NCBI RefSeq assembly: GCF_001619985.1
Contig: NW_017264193.1
Coordinates: forward strand, 129,726-193,725
Source: Xylona heveae TC161
Lineage: Eukaryota; Ascomycota; Xylonomycetes; Xylonales; Xylonaceae
Length of the DNA stretch: 64,000 nucleotides
Direction: 5' to 3'
Positions 33,247 through 46,068 of the stretch are shown here, piece by piece; position 1 is the first letter of the stretch; each line of letters opens with the position of its first letter. The position numbers and the translations under genes were made by a program. Below the pieces are notes generated by a model. The model searched no databases. It was not told where the DNA came from and saw nothing but the letters and a program-made list of their open reading frames with translations.

Positions 33247-33959
33247 TTGCACTTTGCGAATCATCTGCTTGGCTTGGGAGGAGCGGGGGAAAAAAGATTG
33301 CAATTATTTTCTTTTTCTAAAGGGGTTCTCGGGTTCTCGGGTATGGCGTTTAATTTTCCCCACTGTTTGTAGCTGTTTTCGGATACTTTCCGGTTTATTA
33401 TCTTTTTTATCTTTCATTATTACTTGTTTCCCCTTTCTTCCTTTTTTGATAAGAGTATGTACCATGTAGCCTTCAAACGGTCAATGAGAGAGTAAGAGAT
33501 GTAGTAACAAAAGACAACAATTAATGCCAAGACAACTGAATATATACGTGAAGCTCCATCCGGTAATGCCTACGGGGAAATGACATGTGAAAGTGAACAA
33601 CGTTCAATCCGCGTCATCTCTTAATACCACGAACTGAGTTGGAAACATGGAAACGATTCAACAAAAGAAATATGCAGTCTCTTCTGGCTCACAACAAGCT
33701 CTGGAAAGAGATGACTGCGAAGCCAAAATATCAATGATTCAACTAGCCCTCCAGGATTTTCCAAAGTCCAACATCATCGCCTATGCAGCAACCACAGGGG
33801 CCACAGAAGTTGAAATCAATAATTGCTTTGAGGTTTGACGGCAACAGGTTGCCGGGAAAATTCAGTATCAGATCCTAGCTCATTTCCGCCCACAACGAGT
33901 CCGAGTCCCATTTATATAACAATGACTTGAAAAGAAAAAAGAAAAAAGCAAGCAAATCC

Positions 33960-34225
33960 ACCGTGCTTGACTTCGCTTCCCTCGATACCCTTAATTGGCT
34001 TTCTTCTCGAGAACTTCGCCATTGCGTATCTCCTCCAGAGCCGCCAGGGGACCGCGCTCCCGATAATGGCTGCTCCTATAAGGAACGGCTATATCGAGGG
34101 GCCCCTGGCACTCTCTGAGAGGAAATGCCCAACGGCGAAGTTGCTCGCTACCAGAAAAATAATCGAGCAGCCAATTTTTCCGTTAACTCCCAAAATAACC
34201 GACCAACTCCAAATGCCTAGTTGAG
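33960..34225 (-). pseudogene. Possible decayed membrane-transporter fragment
   Basis: Read on the minus strand, one frame gives WSWSVILGVNGKIG, SIIFLVASNFAVGHFL, then after an in-frame stop PFLIGAAIIGSAVPWRLWRRY. The hydrophobic blocks and the xGAxxGSAVPWxxWRR pattern loosely recall the C-terminal helices of oligopeptide transporters, but I could not confirm a family. No start and no continuous frame, so if real it is a remnant. Confidence 0.25.
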
Positions 34226-34374
34226 GTGTAATTTTATGAGCTTCATAGACTGGTTGGAATAGGATACCCTTTCCTGGAGAAGTTGAGATTCCCTTCGTCT
34301 ATTTGAAAATGTCTATGCAATTCCAGGAGCAGTTTATCAAAGCCGCACGAATCACTGGCCGAAAGGTATCTTGA

Positions 34375-34465
34375 GAAAAAAGAATAAGACCGGTAGAGCT
34401 GAAAAGCGACCGTCGCTGCTCCTCTAAGTCTCTACCGCTCTTTGCGGCTATTAAGAAAAAAGAAT
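34375..34465. repeat. Hairpin flanked by 11-base direct repeats
   Basis: GAAAAAAGAAT occurs at 34375-34385 and 34455-34465. Between them CGGTAGAG (34391-34398) pairs with CTCTACCG (34430-34437), and inside lies AGCGA-CCG-TCGCT. The layout looks like a small inserted element with a target duplication, or simply a structured transcript. Confidence 0.5.
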
Positions 34466-35879
34466 CCAAATTTCAGTTGTGTCAGATTGTTTTTCTCTTT
34501 GCATTTTCTTCGGATACCCAGTGCGGTACCTCTCCGGTTATAATGAAAATTGAGGATTGAACGACCATAAGGCCTGGAACACTTTCAGATAAAAACTGGC
34601 AACAGTTGTAATGGATTCTCTGGTAGGTGTTGATGATATCCACACCAACGGTGCGTCATCGACGCCTTTCCTTTTTCGCGGAATTATGCGATTTTTATAC
34701 TGATGCTGTAATCTTCCGTATTCGTTTATGGAATTGTAAGTCTGAATGCGAGCCTTGAAAGGAGTTGTTGCACTGACCACCAGACAGCCGGATGTATATT
34801 CTTTGGTAATTTCTTGCCACATTCGACAATGGAGTCTCGAAATTCTATAACGGGAAAGTTGCTGACCTTCCATGGTGCACAGTGTATGACTCCAGGTTCG
34901 CCATCAAGGGGACTTGTCAGAGAGCTCTTTGATATAAGAGACTTGATATAAATCAGGGTTCTAAATGAGCAGTTGCCTGCTTGCGAAGTCCTGGATCTTA
35001 CTGGCGAAAGCAAGTTGGGCCTCTGCCATTATTAACCTTTGGGCCGCATGGTTTTTAAAGAATAGGCAGATTATTTGGTATACATTGAATGGTCACCGAA
35101 TTTACTCGGGCGTCCAGCATTTATTTCTGCTTTGGCTCAAAACGAGACAGAGATCCTCCAAGGAGTCATCGTCATCGAGTTCTGCAACTGCCGAATAAAA
35201 CTGTCACAGCTGAACGGCTATAGCACGTATTGCTGAGCAAGTAGGTTTGCCGTCCTTGACAATTTCTGTCTGCAAGATGATCATTAGCATAAGTGACATG
35301 TCATCGAATAGTCCTGAACTCAGGTATATGTGTTTTCTATAAGGCCAGGTGAGCACGGCTAGAAGCCTGGACCCTGGTCACTGGGGACGCGTAACATTGA
35401 ACTTTCTGAGCAGCTGGGAGGGACGGACTGAGAGCTTAGCTATGGAGGGGCCATTCTTCCGCACATACGATGGCGAGGGTGTTTTGGCCTCGACGATATC
35501 TCCTCGCAGCTTTCCCGGTTCTCAATAATGGAACCTTTGCCTATATATGCTTCAAATAATTGAAATCAAGAATGAAATGGTCTCCCCAGAAGACGAAAAA
35601 CAGAGATCTGGCAAGACTGATGAGTTTTCTAAGAGAGCTACTAGTAGTATAAAGGGAAAACACGAGGATTGTCCCAGCTTCTCTTGTAGGAGAGAGCCCG
35701 ATTAAGAAGGAGCTTAGGACATCGTCACATTTCCAATAGAGGAAGGAACAATGGGAAAAATCAACACTGTTCTAGCACGATGACTGAGACATGGGTTGAG
35801 CCATATTTTATAATAAACCAAGGGAAATGATGAATACGTTTTGTCGAATGAATTTATTACTTAACAAATAGTTTTTTCC

Positions 35880-35906
35880 TTTTTTTTTTTTTTTTTTTTT
35901 TTTTTT
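35880..35906. repeat. Poly-T tract (27 T)
   Basis: Uninterrupted homopolymer in the gene-poor region. Confidence 0.9.
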
Positions 35907-37104
35907 GATAACTAGTTAACTCGCCATATAAACTTCAAAATTCATTACTTGTATTGTATTATTGCATTGCTGCAATATTCATCAATGTACCCGGTCTGGA
36001 GCATTACTCCCAGACAAGAGCACCGAAACGCCATATCACGAGTACATCAAAGTGAGGAGCACTCAGTTTGTGCCATTCCATTCGTAATTCGAAAAGGTTG
36101 ATGCACTGTGAACTCGTCGTATACAATAACGCTCACGTGAGCGGCCCGAAAATACCGAGGCGATTGTATGCCAGGCTCAAAAGGGAAATCAGGCGACGAA
36201 AGAGGAAGGGACGGGACGAATCACGTGCTCGCTACGAGAATATGCTGCTTCATTCGGCAGGCAACGCAAGCTCCTGGGCTCTACTATTATTGATCAACCT
36301 CGATTTTCAGGGTCCAAAACGTTGCATGGAACCAAGTGGCCGTCGCCTCGTCAGCTCCTCCCGTCTACAGCGTGCACTAAAGGTTAGCACAAATAAACTG
36401 GAACAGCAGAGCTTCCCACTGTGGGACATTTGTGGGCTTGCGGGCATCCAAAGCGCCTCAAGTGGAGCATTCCATCTCCGTATGCTTGGTTCAAAGGGTC
36501 CAAGGCTCAAGCAAAGTTTGAAGCGGTCTGAAAACTCTTGGTTGTTTTTTTTCACGCCTCCTTTTTAGCCACCGGATATCTGGTCTTGCACTTCGTAACC
36601 AAATAGTTGCTAATGGCATCGGCCGGGACGCGAAGCAAAATTGTACCTTGGGCGGCCTGAGCGCATGCCAAGATGCGGCACTTAACCTGCGTTATCGAAA
36701 AGAGAAACAGTCCGTCAAAAAAGAGACTTCTTGAGTGGTGCAGTTCTGGGTCCGTGCAATCTCTCTCCGGCAAGTCTATACGGAGCAACACCATTTCCCC
36801 TTAACATTACAGTAGTTTACCATGTTAAGCCGACGGTAGTGGCGCTCTTTCACCTAGCTGCAGTCACAATAGTGGTGTAGGGAGCTGCACTTTGACCACA
36901 TTGAGCGGGTTGGCTGAACAATTGACTGCAAGTGATGGTTGGGAAGAAGGCTCGTGGACAGGTTTTGAGCGACTTACCTTAGCTTGAAGGCGTGCGGAGG
37001 GCTTTTCATGCTCCGGTTAGTAGGGAATACCTGCGTGGTACTTCGTACACTGATCTTGCGTCTTGGAGCTGCTAAAGCCACTTACAAGAGAGACGCCCGG
37101 AGGG

Positions 37105-37138
37105 GCTAGCGCTTTGGTAGTGTCCTGATAGCGCTAGC
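37105..37138. repeat. Perfect 9-bp inverted repeat
   Basis: GCTAGCGCT and AGCGCTAGC separated by 16 bases; each arm also contains the palindrome AGCGCT. Confidence 0.6.
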
Positions 37139-40100
37139 TCTATCTGCACGATGACATATATTTGCTTTTTACCAAACTACGTGACAAGGTTTTCGGAGTC
37201 CCGGGACGCTTCCCAGGCCTCGTCGTCTTGGAAAACTGTCTTTGACGGAGAAGACATGTATCGTTACCTCCCATGAACGTGTTGAGCTATGGAGATTGTA
37301 CAGAGAGCAGCTAATTCAGTTCAATTGCCGTTGAATAACGCGCAAGATATCGCTAGGTCACTTGTCAAGCCCGGCACCAAAATGATGATACTGATGGAGG
37401 AAAGGGCCCGCCCAAAGGGACGGGCAAAGCCAATTGAGATTTGAACCGTCCTTTCTCACTAGATAATCTGCGATAATTGAGACCGAAGCACTCTGTAACT
37501 CCGGTCGCATTCTACGGGTGCGTTGGTTTGTGGACTAAGATTTGGATACCGCTTTCACGTCCTCTCTAACCAATGCTTCCGGACACGCTATGCAGGGCGC
37601 TCTCTGGGGGATTGTGTTTCTGCATCCTGTTTCGACTCAATTTGAAACCACGGGAATTTACATGACGCGCAAACATCATCTTGATGGGGGGTGCTTGATC
37701 TTAAGGTCTTTGCATGCATAGGGAGAGGAGCATACTTATCGCTCCGCATACTCCGTACATTTATATGCAACCCTGATTTGCATGTTAAACACGGCTTTGC
37801 AGCGGGTAGGGGACGACGATCATGGACGGCGATGCGGCAGTTTTGGGATTCAAGTGAGATTGGGTCTTGACCAAGCTCTACCCAAGCGTGCCCCCGAAGG
37901 CTAACGGCTCGTCTTGGCAGTGACAATGTATGCACAAGCTTTGCGTGGCCGATGTTAGGTCAAGTTGGCATCAGTGCTCTTTTGCTGAGAGCATCCAGAA
38001 TCGATTCAACAGCGGCTTGATCGACTGAGAACAGTGAGGCCCATCATGGATTTGACCCTCCTATGACGACATTTGAAGCAAGAATGCCACCCAACGCTAC
38101 GTCGACATTTCTCGTGCTGTGGCAAATGAAGCTGCTGCTCCAATTGAGAATCTTACGCAGACCTCATAGCTTAGGGTGGAGGTATAGATGACGATGGCCC
38201 TTTCGACACGGTATACAGTTGTGTCGTTATCGAGGAATGCGTTACCGCATAAGCTTGACAGTATCTCTGTACGGAGGTTGACAAACAGAAAGCCAGCACG
38301 AGCTTTTAGCATCCATTTGGCCAAATCCAAACTAACTGATTTACCATGCTCGACAGAGTTAAAAATTTCGGGCGTAACGTAGTAATATTCTGCTCGAGCA
38401 AGAAAGGGTAAGCCGCCGAATGCTTAAAGAAAAGGGGGTTGGTTGGATGAATAGGAGGGTTGGAATTGAATGAGAACTTGTGCTAATTCCTTACACGCGA
38501 TCCGCCTAGGAGATGTGTTGAGAGCAAAGACTGTAATGATTATATGGAATAGTTGGCAGGCTCAGAGCTCAGAGGGAAATAATTGAGCCCCAGTGAGGCC
38601 GAGAGGGTCTTGAACGCTGGTCAGAGACGATGGCCAACCAAAGCGGCGCCAAAGGTAGCGAGCCGCCAGCGTCAGAGACTGGTACTAGCGTGAGCAATCT
38701 GCCTGGTCGAGCTCTGTGCAGCGACGACCCCTGGCTCGCGGCATCAAGGGACGCATGCGTACAGACAGAAGTTCTTTTGGACACAGGACAGCATGGGAAA
38801 TGCCAAGACTTTGGTTACGACGACAAGCCAGTCCTAAAAGAACGATAAATGTCTTTTGGAGGAGAAAAATGGAAAATGGAGCAACGAAAACGTTGAAACT
38901 GTATGTAGCCTCATCTGGAAAGGTGCGCCATGCCTTCGGACATGCTGCTCATCTTGGTTCGGGATATTGCTACCTCTCTTAGAGCGAAGAAGGTCCTCCT
39001 TAGACCTGCTTGATTGATTGGCTCCTTGTGGGCTCCGAAAAGAAATACCCTCTTTCTTTCTATTTCAGCGACGCGTCTCTCGTATACTACGGAATGGTTG
39101 GGGGGAGAGAGAAAAAAAGGCGAAGTTTTGCACAAGGAGACACCCGCCCCGAGGGCTATTCGTTACGGCGATGGCCCAGGAGAATGGTAAGCATTTGAAT
39201 CTGTCTCTTTTCTTGCCCCAGTCAAAGTTGACCCGGTGGGTTGCACAAGGCAGTCGGTCCATTAGAAGCAGAAGCAGCTCGTGGATCAGTATAATAGTGC
39301 ACGGGAGATGATCCACGCGGAGACAAATAACGCGAATCCAGTCAACAACCTTTAGCTAAGCTGCTACGGTCGGGCCCAAAGCAGGTACGAAACCACAGAG
39401 CAGACAAAGGGTGACGGTAGAGGGAGAGCCCCTGAAGGGCCCACTAGATTACTTGCTTGTGCTTTTGAGATGTGTCAGGGGCCCCATTATTGAGAGAGCC
39501 TGTCCCATGTCGAGAAGAAGCTTGGAAAACCCCCACGCGGTGATGAGAATCGGCTTCGTGGTGACCAATATTCCCAAGAAACTTGAACGCTGGTTCCGCT
39601 CCACGGGCCCTGCAAGCGCCGCGGCGCGGATGCTTTAGGGCCTACGGAGTAGGGATAAAAGGGGGGAGGGGGGCAACGGCAGGATCTTAGCTGGTGGATC
39701 TCATTGGAATGACTGAGGAGAAAAGCGCCCGTCCAACTGGCGGGCTTGCTCTTGTCGCCATGTTTTTGTCACCCACCATCACCCCTTGACTTCCCCACAG
39801 ACAAACGGGCCGTAGAGTTGTGTTGACAACTGCGAGGGCGGCTTCAGTAGGAAATGTACAGTTCGGTATACGGTACTTTGCTACGAAGGGTAGGAGCAAT
39901 CAAGAGTCCAAGAAAAAGGAAGAGAAAAGAGTGCTTCCTCTCGGGAGGTTCATTGCCACCACTGTAATGTACCTAAGGTATATGCACGTGCGCATGCTCC
40001 TAGCGTAGGTGCGAAACACAGAGAGAGTGAAAAAAAACTTTCCTATCAATGATGATAGGGATTTTAAGATGAAGGCGAAATGTAAGCTACAGAACTAGAG

Positions 40101-40700
40101 TATCCAGAAGATTATATCGGGAGTACTCAGTAGTACGCAGGGCACGGCGGGAAAAATATCGGCGCTTCATCAGATCTGACCAAAATGGGCCACGGAAAAA
40201 GAAAATAAATTGCTAGGGTCCGGGATGGCACCTGTAGCGCGGATGACAGGGACGGGTTAGTTAGCCTTTCTTTTCTTGACATGGATGGTGAAGATTCAGC
40301 AATGCAATAATGATGAGGACGGCACAAGCCGCCGAGCAAAAAGGGCGGCTACAGTTGGACTCGAACATGAATTGGCTTGCATAGGAAATTCACACAGAGG
40401 AAGTTAAGTGTTCAATCATGAGCCCTGTGATCAGCTGCTCGTCAGCACTGTATTCTTTTCTGAACAGGGTCGTGCAATAGGTCAGCAATAAAGGGACAAT
40501 TTTCATCTTCGTTTTGTTTTTTGTTGTGGTTGCTACCGAGAAGAAGGGACGACTTATCGGAGTGCTTGATGACTACGGAGTACGGAATACTAGGAGCCTT
40601 TCATTACTAGTAGGTACCTTAGATAGTTAAAGAACGGAGGATCCACTGCAAGTGGTATGGGCACAAAAGGGCGCTTTTAGCTTAGTGGGCTCCGTTTTAG

Positions 40701-41213
40701 GTGGTTGGATCCCCTCATTAGTGCCATTATCACTGGGCAGGCTAAACTGGAGGTAACTAGCGAGACAAGTCAAGAACGAGGGAAGAGAGGTCTCTTTCCC
40801 TTTTCTCTGTCTCTCCCTCTCTCTCCACCCAAACGGGAGATGCCACCGCCTACCCACCCACACCCACATTCAACCATCGTCATCGTCGTCATCGTCGTCA
40901 TCAGCACCCTTTTCCCACTCGGCAGGTGGCTTTTTTGGTGGCGCCCGCCAACTTTCCCGCTAAGACCCTCAATTTGACGTCGATGGTCCCGGGATGCCCG
41001 TCCCACAAAAAATTATCCACCTTTTGCTCAACTCAATTCTGTGCTTGCTCTCTGTTCTCTTCTCTCTCCTCTTTCTCGTTCACATTACTTTCTGTCCTCA
41101 CTCGCACACAAACCTTCAGCTTGCTTTCTGCCCCCATTCCTCGTCGTCAACGACGTCGGCTCTTTTTTCCCTCACCAGATTCTCCCATCACCCGCAACCA
41201 ACCAACCAACAAC

Positions 41214-41247
<34 letters not shown>

Positions 41248-42846
41248 TCATTATTATTATTGTCACCTCCACTACTACCATCGCCAACATCATCGTCTCT
41301 TATTTTCACTTGTCTAGTTGTCCCGTGTCACCCACCTCTGACGCAGGACTGTCCTCTCCGTTGTTTCTTTTCACTGCGCGGGTCCTCACTGATTGGTTTG
41401 CATAATTCTTTTCATATGAGTTATAGTAGGAGTAGATGATGGCAAACCACCAATACTAAGGTGTTTAATGCGAGCTGAGAGCTTTCCAACATCTCCCGTT
41501 TTGTATTCGTAGAAAGGTCCCGAAATCGTAATTTTTGTTTACAGAATGCAGTGCGCATCTCGTCTTCCATTTGCATTTGGAGTCCCCACCTCGTTGTTTG
41601 CCCCAGGAGGAGCTACTACGTATGGTGCGATGGGTATCGTCCCTCCACTTGGTTACGAGCCAGTCCAGTCCGGTGCCGGAAATCCCATTTTTTTCCAATC
41701 CGTCGTGGTCGTTTGTTCGACAGAAACAGCCAACCCAAACCCTTTTTCTCCTTCCCTTTCGCTTTTCCTTTGGGGCGACCCCCATTCATTCATACATTCA
41801 TTCATTCCCCTCCTCATCCTCCTTCGTCATCCCGCCATCCGTCATCCGTCATCCGTCACTTTTCCAAAAATCAATTCCGTCACTCGTCACTCCGGTGTAT
41901 TATTTTTCCCACTATTATCCGCACACACCTCCTGCTCTCTCCTCTCCTGCTCCTCCTCCTCCTCATCGTCTTCCCTGCAACCCCCCCCGGATCTCTCCAT
42001 CTTGCCCGCGCTCTTCAATCTACTCAACTTCCCTGTCGTCTCGTCATTAGCTTGACCATTCATTACTGACGCGGCGCCCTGCTCATCCCTCCCCCTTCTC
42101 TAGACTTTTTGCTCCCCCTTCAGATTATTATTCTGGTCTTCTCCCAGCTCTCAGGGAAGCAAACTTTAATCTCCATCTCACCCGCTTATCTACCCATCAA
42201 GCTCCAAACTGCCAGTTACTTGCTTTTTGGACACTCTCTACCACTCACCTTTCCGTGGCAACCCAAATTCCCATTTTTTCTTTTGACGACGTGGACACAA
42301 AACCCGCCCCTCTTATACCCGCCATCATTACCCAGCGTTTAAAAAAGATCGTCTTCTGTGTCCACTCAGAAATCGCAACGAGCGAGGATCACTTCTGCCC
42401 AGCTCATCTACTCTCTCATCTTCCCCCTCTGGAATTCGCAAACACTGTCGATCATCTCTAGAAGTGGGCCAACTCGGTGAACCCAGCCTGACACAGTTTC
42501 GTTGGCATTTATCCCATCACCCTTCTCTTGACGGGAGAACGACCATCTAGTCGGTGGCACTCTCTGCAAGGGCAATTCGCATAAAACCCAACGATCTAGT
42601 TGGTCAATATCGTGCTTGACAGGCACATCACACCTCAAGGGCGTTTCGAATGCGGATTTGTCTGCGCAACGTTCAATACGACTTTGACCACCCACCTTTG
42701 CTCCTCTCGTCTCAATTCCCACCGCTGACTTGAGCATTTTTCGCCCTATACCGACCACACTTCTACGACCTGGCTTCGAAGAAGACACAAGGTCCCCACC
42801 AAACGCAACAAAATAACCAAATCCCCCTTTCCATCTGCTGACCAAG
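40701..42846 (+). promoter_or_regulatory. Promoter and long pyrimidine-rich leader of the C2H2 gene
   Basis: The plus strand is strongly C/T-rich from about 40790 to 42400, so all three forward frames stay open for long stretches (41535-42070) without encoding anything recognisable. Several upstream ATGs are present. It holds the trinucleotide repeat described next. Such long, pyrimidine-rich leaders are common for fungal developmental regulators. Confidence 0.5.
41196..41262 (+). repeat. Compound microsatellite (CCAA/CAC/CAT/TTA)
   Basis: Runs of CCAA, then CAC, CAT and TTA units follow each other without interruption inside the leader of the C2H2 gene. Confidence 0.9.
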
Positions 42847-44096
42847 ATGACCATGGCTGTGGATAGTCAACATCGGACTCTTGGGTCCTTTGGTTTCGAC
42901 AACCTCGCATACTCTGGCGCTCCTCATTTTACAAACCCATGGGCCACCGCCACAACCGCTGCCAACTCCTCGAGCCACTATTTTCCGACATCATTAGGTT
43001 CAGCCAACCTTGGCTTGGATGCCATTGCAAAGCAGCAGGCTGCCCGCACTCACAATGCCTCCATGCCTTATAGCTCCGTCCCCGTCACCGCCCCAACGAC
43101 CCTGGGTGCCACTGCCGGCAACGGTCTGTCCATGGCCTCGTACGCCCAGCCCGACCTCCAAGGCATCTCGCAAGATCTCCTGAATGCACCTCGCTCATAT
43201 GCCGCTCAACCGACTTACTCGACCGAGCCCTCATCCACTTCGCATGCCTATGCACCAAACCCCACTGAGCCCTTTGCTCAGATGGACTACACAAAGGCAC
43301 ACTACCCGACCGCACCGCAACCGAATCAATATCAGGATCACTCTCGCCGCTTATCACAACCGTCAGTCCCTTCTAGCACCTTTTTGGGAGCTCCTGCTGG
43401 CCCATACCGTCAACGACAGAGCTCCTTGGTTGACTTTAATGACAGAGGCACCACATCCTCATCGCAACAGCCCCCGCGGAGCACGTTCAGTGACGCCCTC
43501 GACGCGGGTCGCGGCATGGTTGCCATGAGCCAAGATATCACGCCGAGAAACATCTATGGTCCTCGCGCTGGCCGCGGCTCGAATGACTCGTATGGCTTTC
43601 CCAGTCACTCTCCCAGCTCCTCCATCTCCTCGGCGAGCACATATCCTTCGTACTATGGTTCCGTCGACTCGTCTGTGACCGACTACAGCTCGACTTCGGA
43701 CCCGTTGGAGCCCCTCTCCTCGCGAACCCTTCCTCGTCCTTCTGGCTTGGTCGGAAGCAACGTGGCCGTGCCTCCAGCACCACAGTCGATGATGACCCAA
43801 TTTAGCTCCAAAGTAGCTTCGAGCTCTCAGAAGAAGCACAAGTGCAAGATCTGCGACAAGCGGTTCACCAGACCCAGCTCGTTGCAAACGCACATGTACA
43901 GTCATACTGGCGAAAAGCGTAAGTGCTGCTCATTGCTGAATTGTCCACTATGACGAGCCCCATTCTAATTGAGATGAAAATAGCATTCTGCTGCGAAGTT
44001 GAAGGCTGCGGACGCCACTTTTCTGTCGTCTCCAACCTCCGACGCCATCGCAAGGTGCACTCTGGAGCCCGGGACCACCGACCTTCCCCCGAATAA
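42847..44096 (+). CDS. flbC: C2H2 zinc-finger regulator of conidiation, FlbC-like
   Basis: Predicted nuclear transcription factor of 394 residues in two exons (42847-43918, 43984-44096). The first ~310 residues are Ser/Thr/Pro/Tyr-rich and probably disordered. Two C2H2 fingers sit at the C-terminus: HKCKICDKRFTRPSSLQTHM..H and, after the TGEKP linker, FCCEVEGCGRHFSVVSNLRRHRKVH, rebuilt across the intron. Size, finger position and the N-terminal LGSFGFDNL..FTNPWAT match FlbC, an activator of brlA and asexual sporulation in Aspergillus. A second fungal C2H2 regulator with similar fingers, MtfA, is the main alternative. The very long upstream region suits a developmentally controlled gene. Confidence 0.72.
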
Positions 44097-46040
44097 GTCG
44101 AGAGGAGCCTTTTGTTCCCCTGGCTCAAGGTTGTCTCCTATTTCTTATAAAGGTCTGTCATACTTTGCGCAACCATGGTTGAAGCCAAAATATTCTTGTT
44201 TCGTTGGTCATGAAGCATGTTCAATCCCGGATATACATTACACCGATGCTGGATGTCACTACAAAGTTTTCTGGTGGCTGGACCGCCCCTTTTTTGGTAG
44301 AAGCTGTTTCAATGCGCTTTTTCCAAGCCCTGTCTTTTTATCGCTTGCATAATTGGCCTTATGCGGTCACGTCTTCCTAGCATGCGGCCAAACAAAGGCT
44401 ATTCCCGAAACATGGGGACTTTTCGAGGTTAAGGAGTTTTGAACCGTTTCCATTGTCATGTCCGATTCATGGACATGACCATCTCTTATATCTCTTTGTC
44501 CTTTTTTTGGCGGCGTTGCGCCGGTTGATGGCTTGAAAGGATGCATGTGAGGATGTACCATCATCCGCTGCTGCTCCTATTGGCGTTTTTGAAAAAAAAA
44601 AAAGAAGAAAATCCCCTATCGGAATGGTCAATATCCTTATTTTCTCTCCGTCCATTACACACATGACAGCACTACTGGTTTTGGAAAGAAGGTTCAAAGA
44701 GGGAAAGAGAAAGCGTGCTTACACTCACGATTACGAATTTTCTTTTGGTTCTTTGTCTCGTGCTTGTAAAGGGGTCATCTTGTTCTTTTATGCATTGTTT
44801 TTTTTGTGTGTGTATATCCCATTTCAACTGCAGCCACTCCAGCGTCGTTGAGTGCATCATTTTTTTTCTTCTCGTTTTCATTTCAACAATGCAGGTCACC
44901 GTCCGGTTGTCTCTTTTTGTCCGGGGTTCCAAAAGACGCCGGGATCGAGTCGTGCAGGTATTCTGGCGTGTCCCGCCCGGCCCGCCCGCCTTGCCGCTCA
45001 AGGATTTCATCTACCTCAAGCTTTTTTTTTATATCTTGTGGACGATACACTTGTCTACTTGAATTGTACTATAGAATACATTATCATTGTTATCCCTGAT
45101 CTGGTCTGGTTTGGTTTGGTTTGGTTCGGTTTCTTTTTTTGTTCTATATTTTTATTGTATGTGTCTATTTTGGATTGTGGTTTCTTGTGTATCTATGGTT
45201 ATCTATGGTTTTTCCTTGACCTTTGATTATATTTCCTTTTTTTTTTTTACATTTTCTTTTTCTTTTTTCTTTTTTCTTTTTTTTTTGGTCTTGTTTTTTA
45301 TCTGGTCTTGAAGTTTAAACAGCACTTGCATACATTGCTTATATTTGCACTCTGTGTATGTCTAATAGAAAACTCTTTTTATCACTCTGTACTTATTATC
45401 ATCTGCTGCTTCTTACAATTGACTAGTGTTAGATGAAATGATGTATCAGATGAAATGCTGAGTTAAGTAATTGGGCTGTTTGTCAGTTGTCGTGATTGAT
45501 ATGAGTGTTTGGAATATATGTGCAGAGTATTGCATTGCAAATTTACACTTTACTTGTACGGCCTGTAGATGTGTAGACATGCAGATGTATAGAGATGGAG
45601 ATGTGTACCCCCTTTCCAGGGACGGCTCGCAACACATTGACTCTATGTCCTTGAGTCACCAGGGACAGCGGCATGGACAGTGACAGTGACAGTCACATGG
45701 AAGACCCGGACTCAATTTGTCTTGCCTTGTCCTGCCTTGGCCTGCCTTGTCTATTGTCTCTTGGCCCTCGTTCTTGTTCTTATTCTTATTCTTGTTCGTG
45801 TCTTATAGCCCCCGTATCTCGAGTCTCTAGTCCCTCCCTGGATGAAAAAAAAAAAAAAAAAAATCTAAGGCACCTAATAAATAGGTAGGTCCATAAACGA
45901 GGGAAGAGAGGTAAGTAGGTAGGTATAATGTCCGTAGTACAGGCCTTTTAGACCTTTCTTTCTTTCTTTCTTTACACCTGTCCATTCCGATCCGATTCTC
46001 AGCCGATTCTGTCCCGACTGATCCGATTATATCTAGCGGC

Positions 46041-46068
46041 CTAGCTCTAGCTCTAGCTCTAGCTCTAG
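46041..46068. repeat. (CTAGCT)n microsatellite
   Basis: Nearly five copies of the hexamer CTAGCT. The unit contains the palindrome AGCT and CTAG. Confidence 0.9.

Larger units (their letters stand above)
33247..40700. other. Long gene-poor region
   Basis: About 7.5 kb in which no ORF shows family similarity, codon bias or plausible splicing. It contains a hairpin between direct repeats (34375-34465), a poly-T tract, a 9-bp inverted repeat (37105-37138), three copies of TACGGAGTA and a possible decayed membrane-protein fragment (33960-34225). ORFs at 33647-33838 and 36068-36568 are judged fortuitous. Confidence 0.6.

Noticed and set aside
33647-33838. 63-residue open frame downstream of prp10
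   Set aside because: Has an ATG and a plausible polar sequence, but it is isolated, short and unrecognised; not enough to call a gene.
36068-36568. Plus-strand 166-residue open frame
   Set aside because: No domain, no homology I know, atypical composition and no nearby promoter or intron signals that help.
40340-40420. tRNA-like T-arm words (GGACTCGAAC)
   Set aside because: The flanking five-base stems do not pair and no anticodon or acceptor arm can be drawn.
41535-42069. Three overlapping forward open frames of about 170 residues
   Set aside because: Caused by the pyrimidine-rich strand; Ser/Pro/His-rich translations in all frames, none with coding character.
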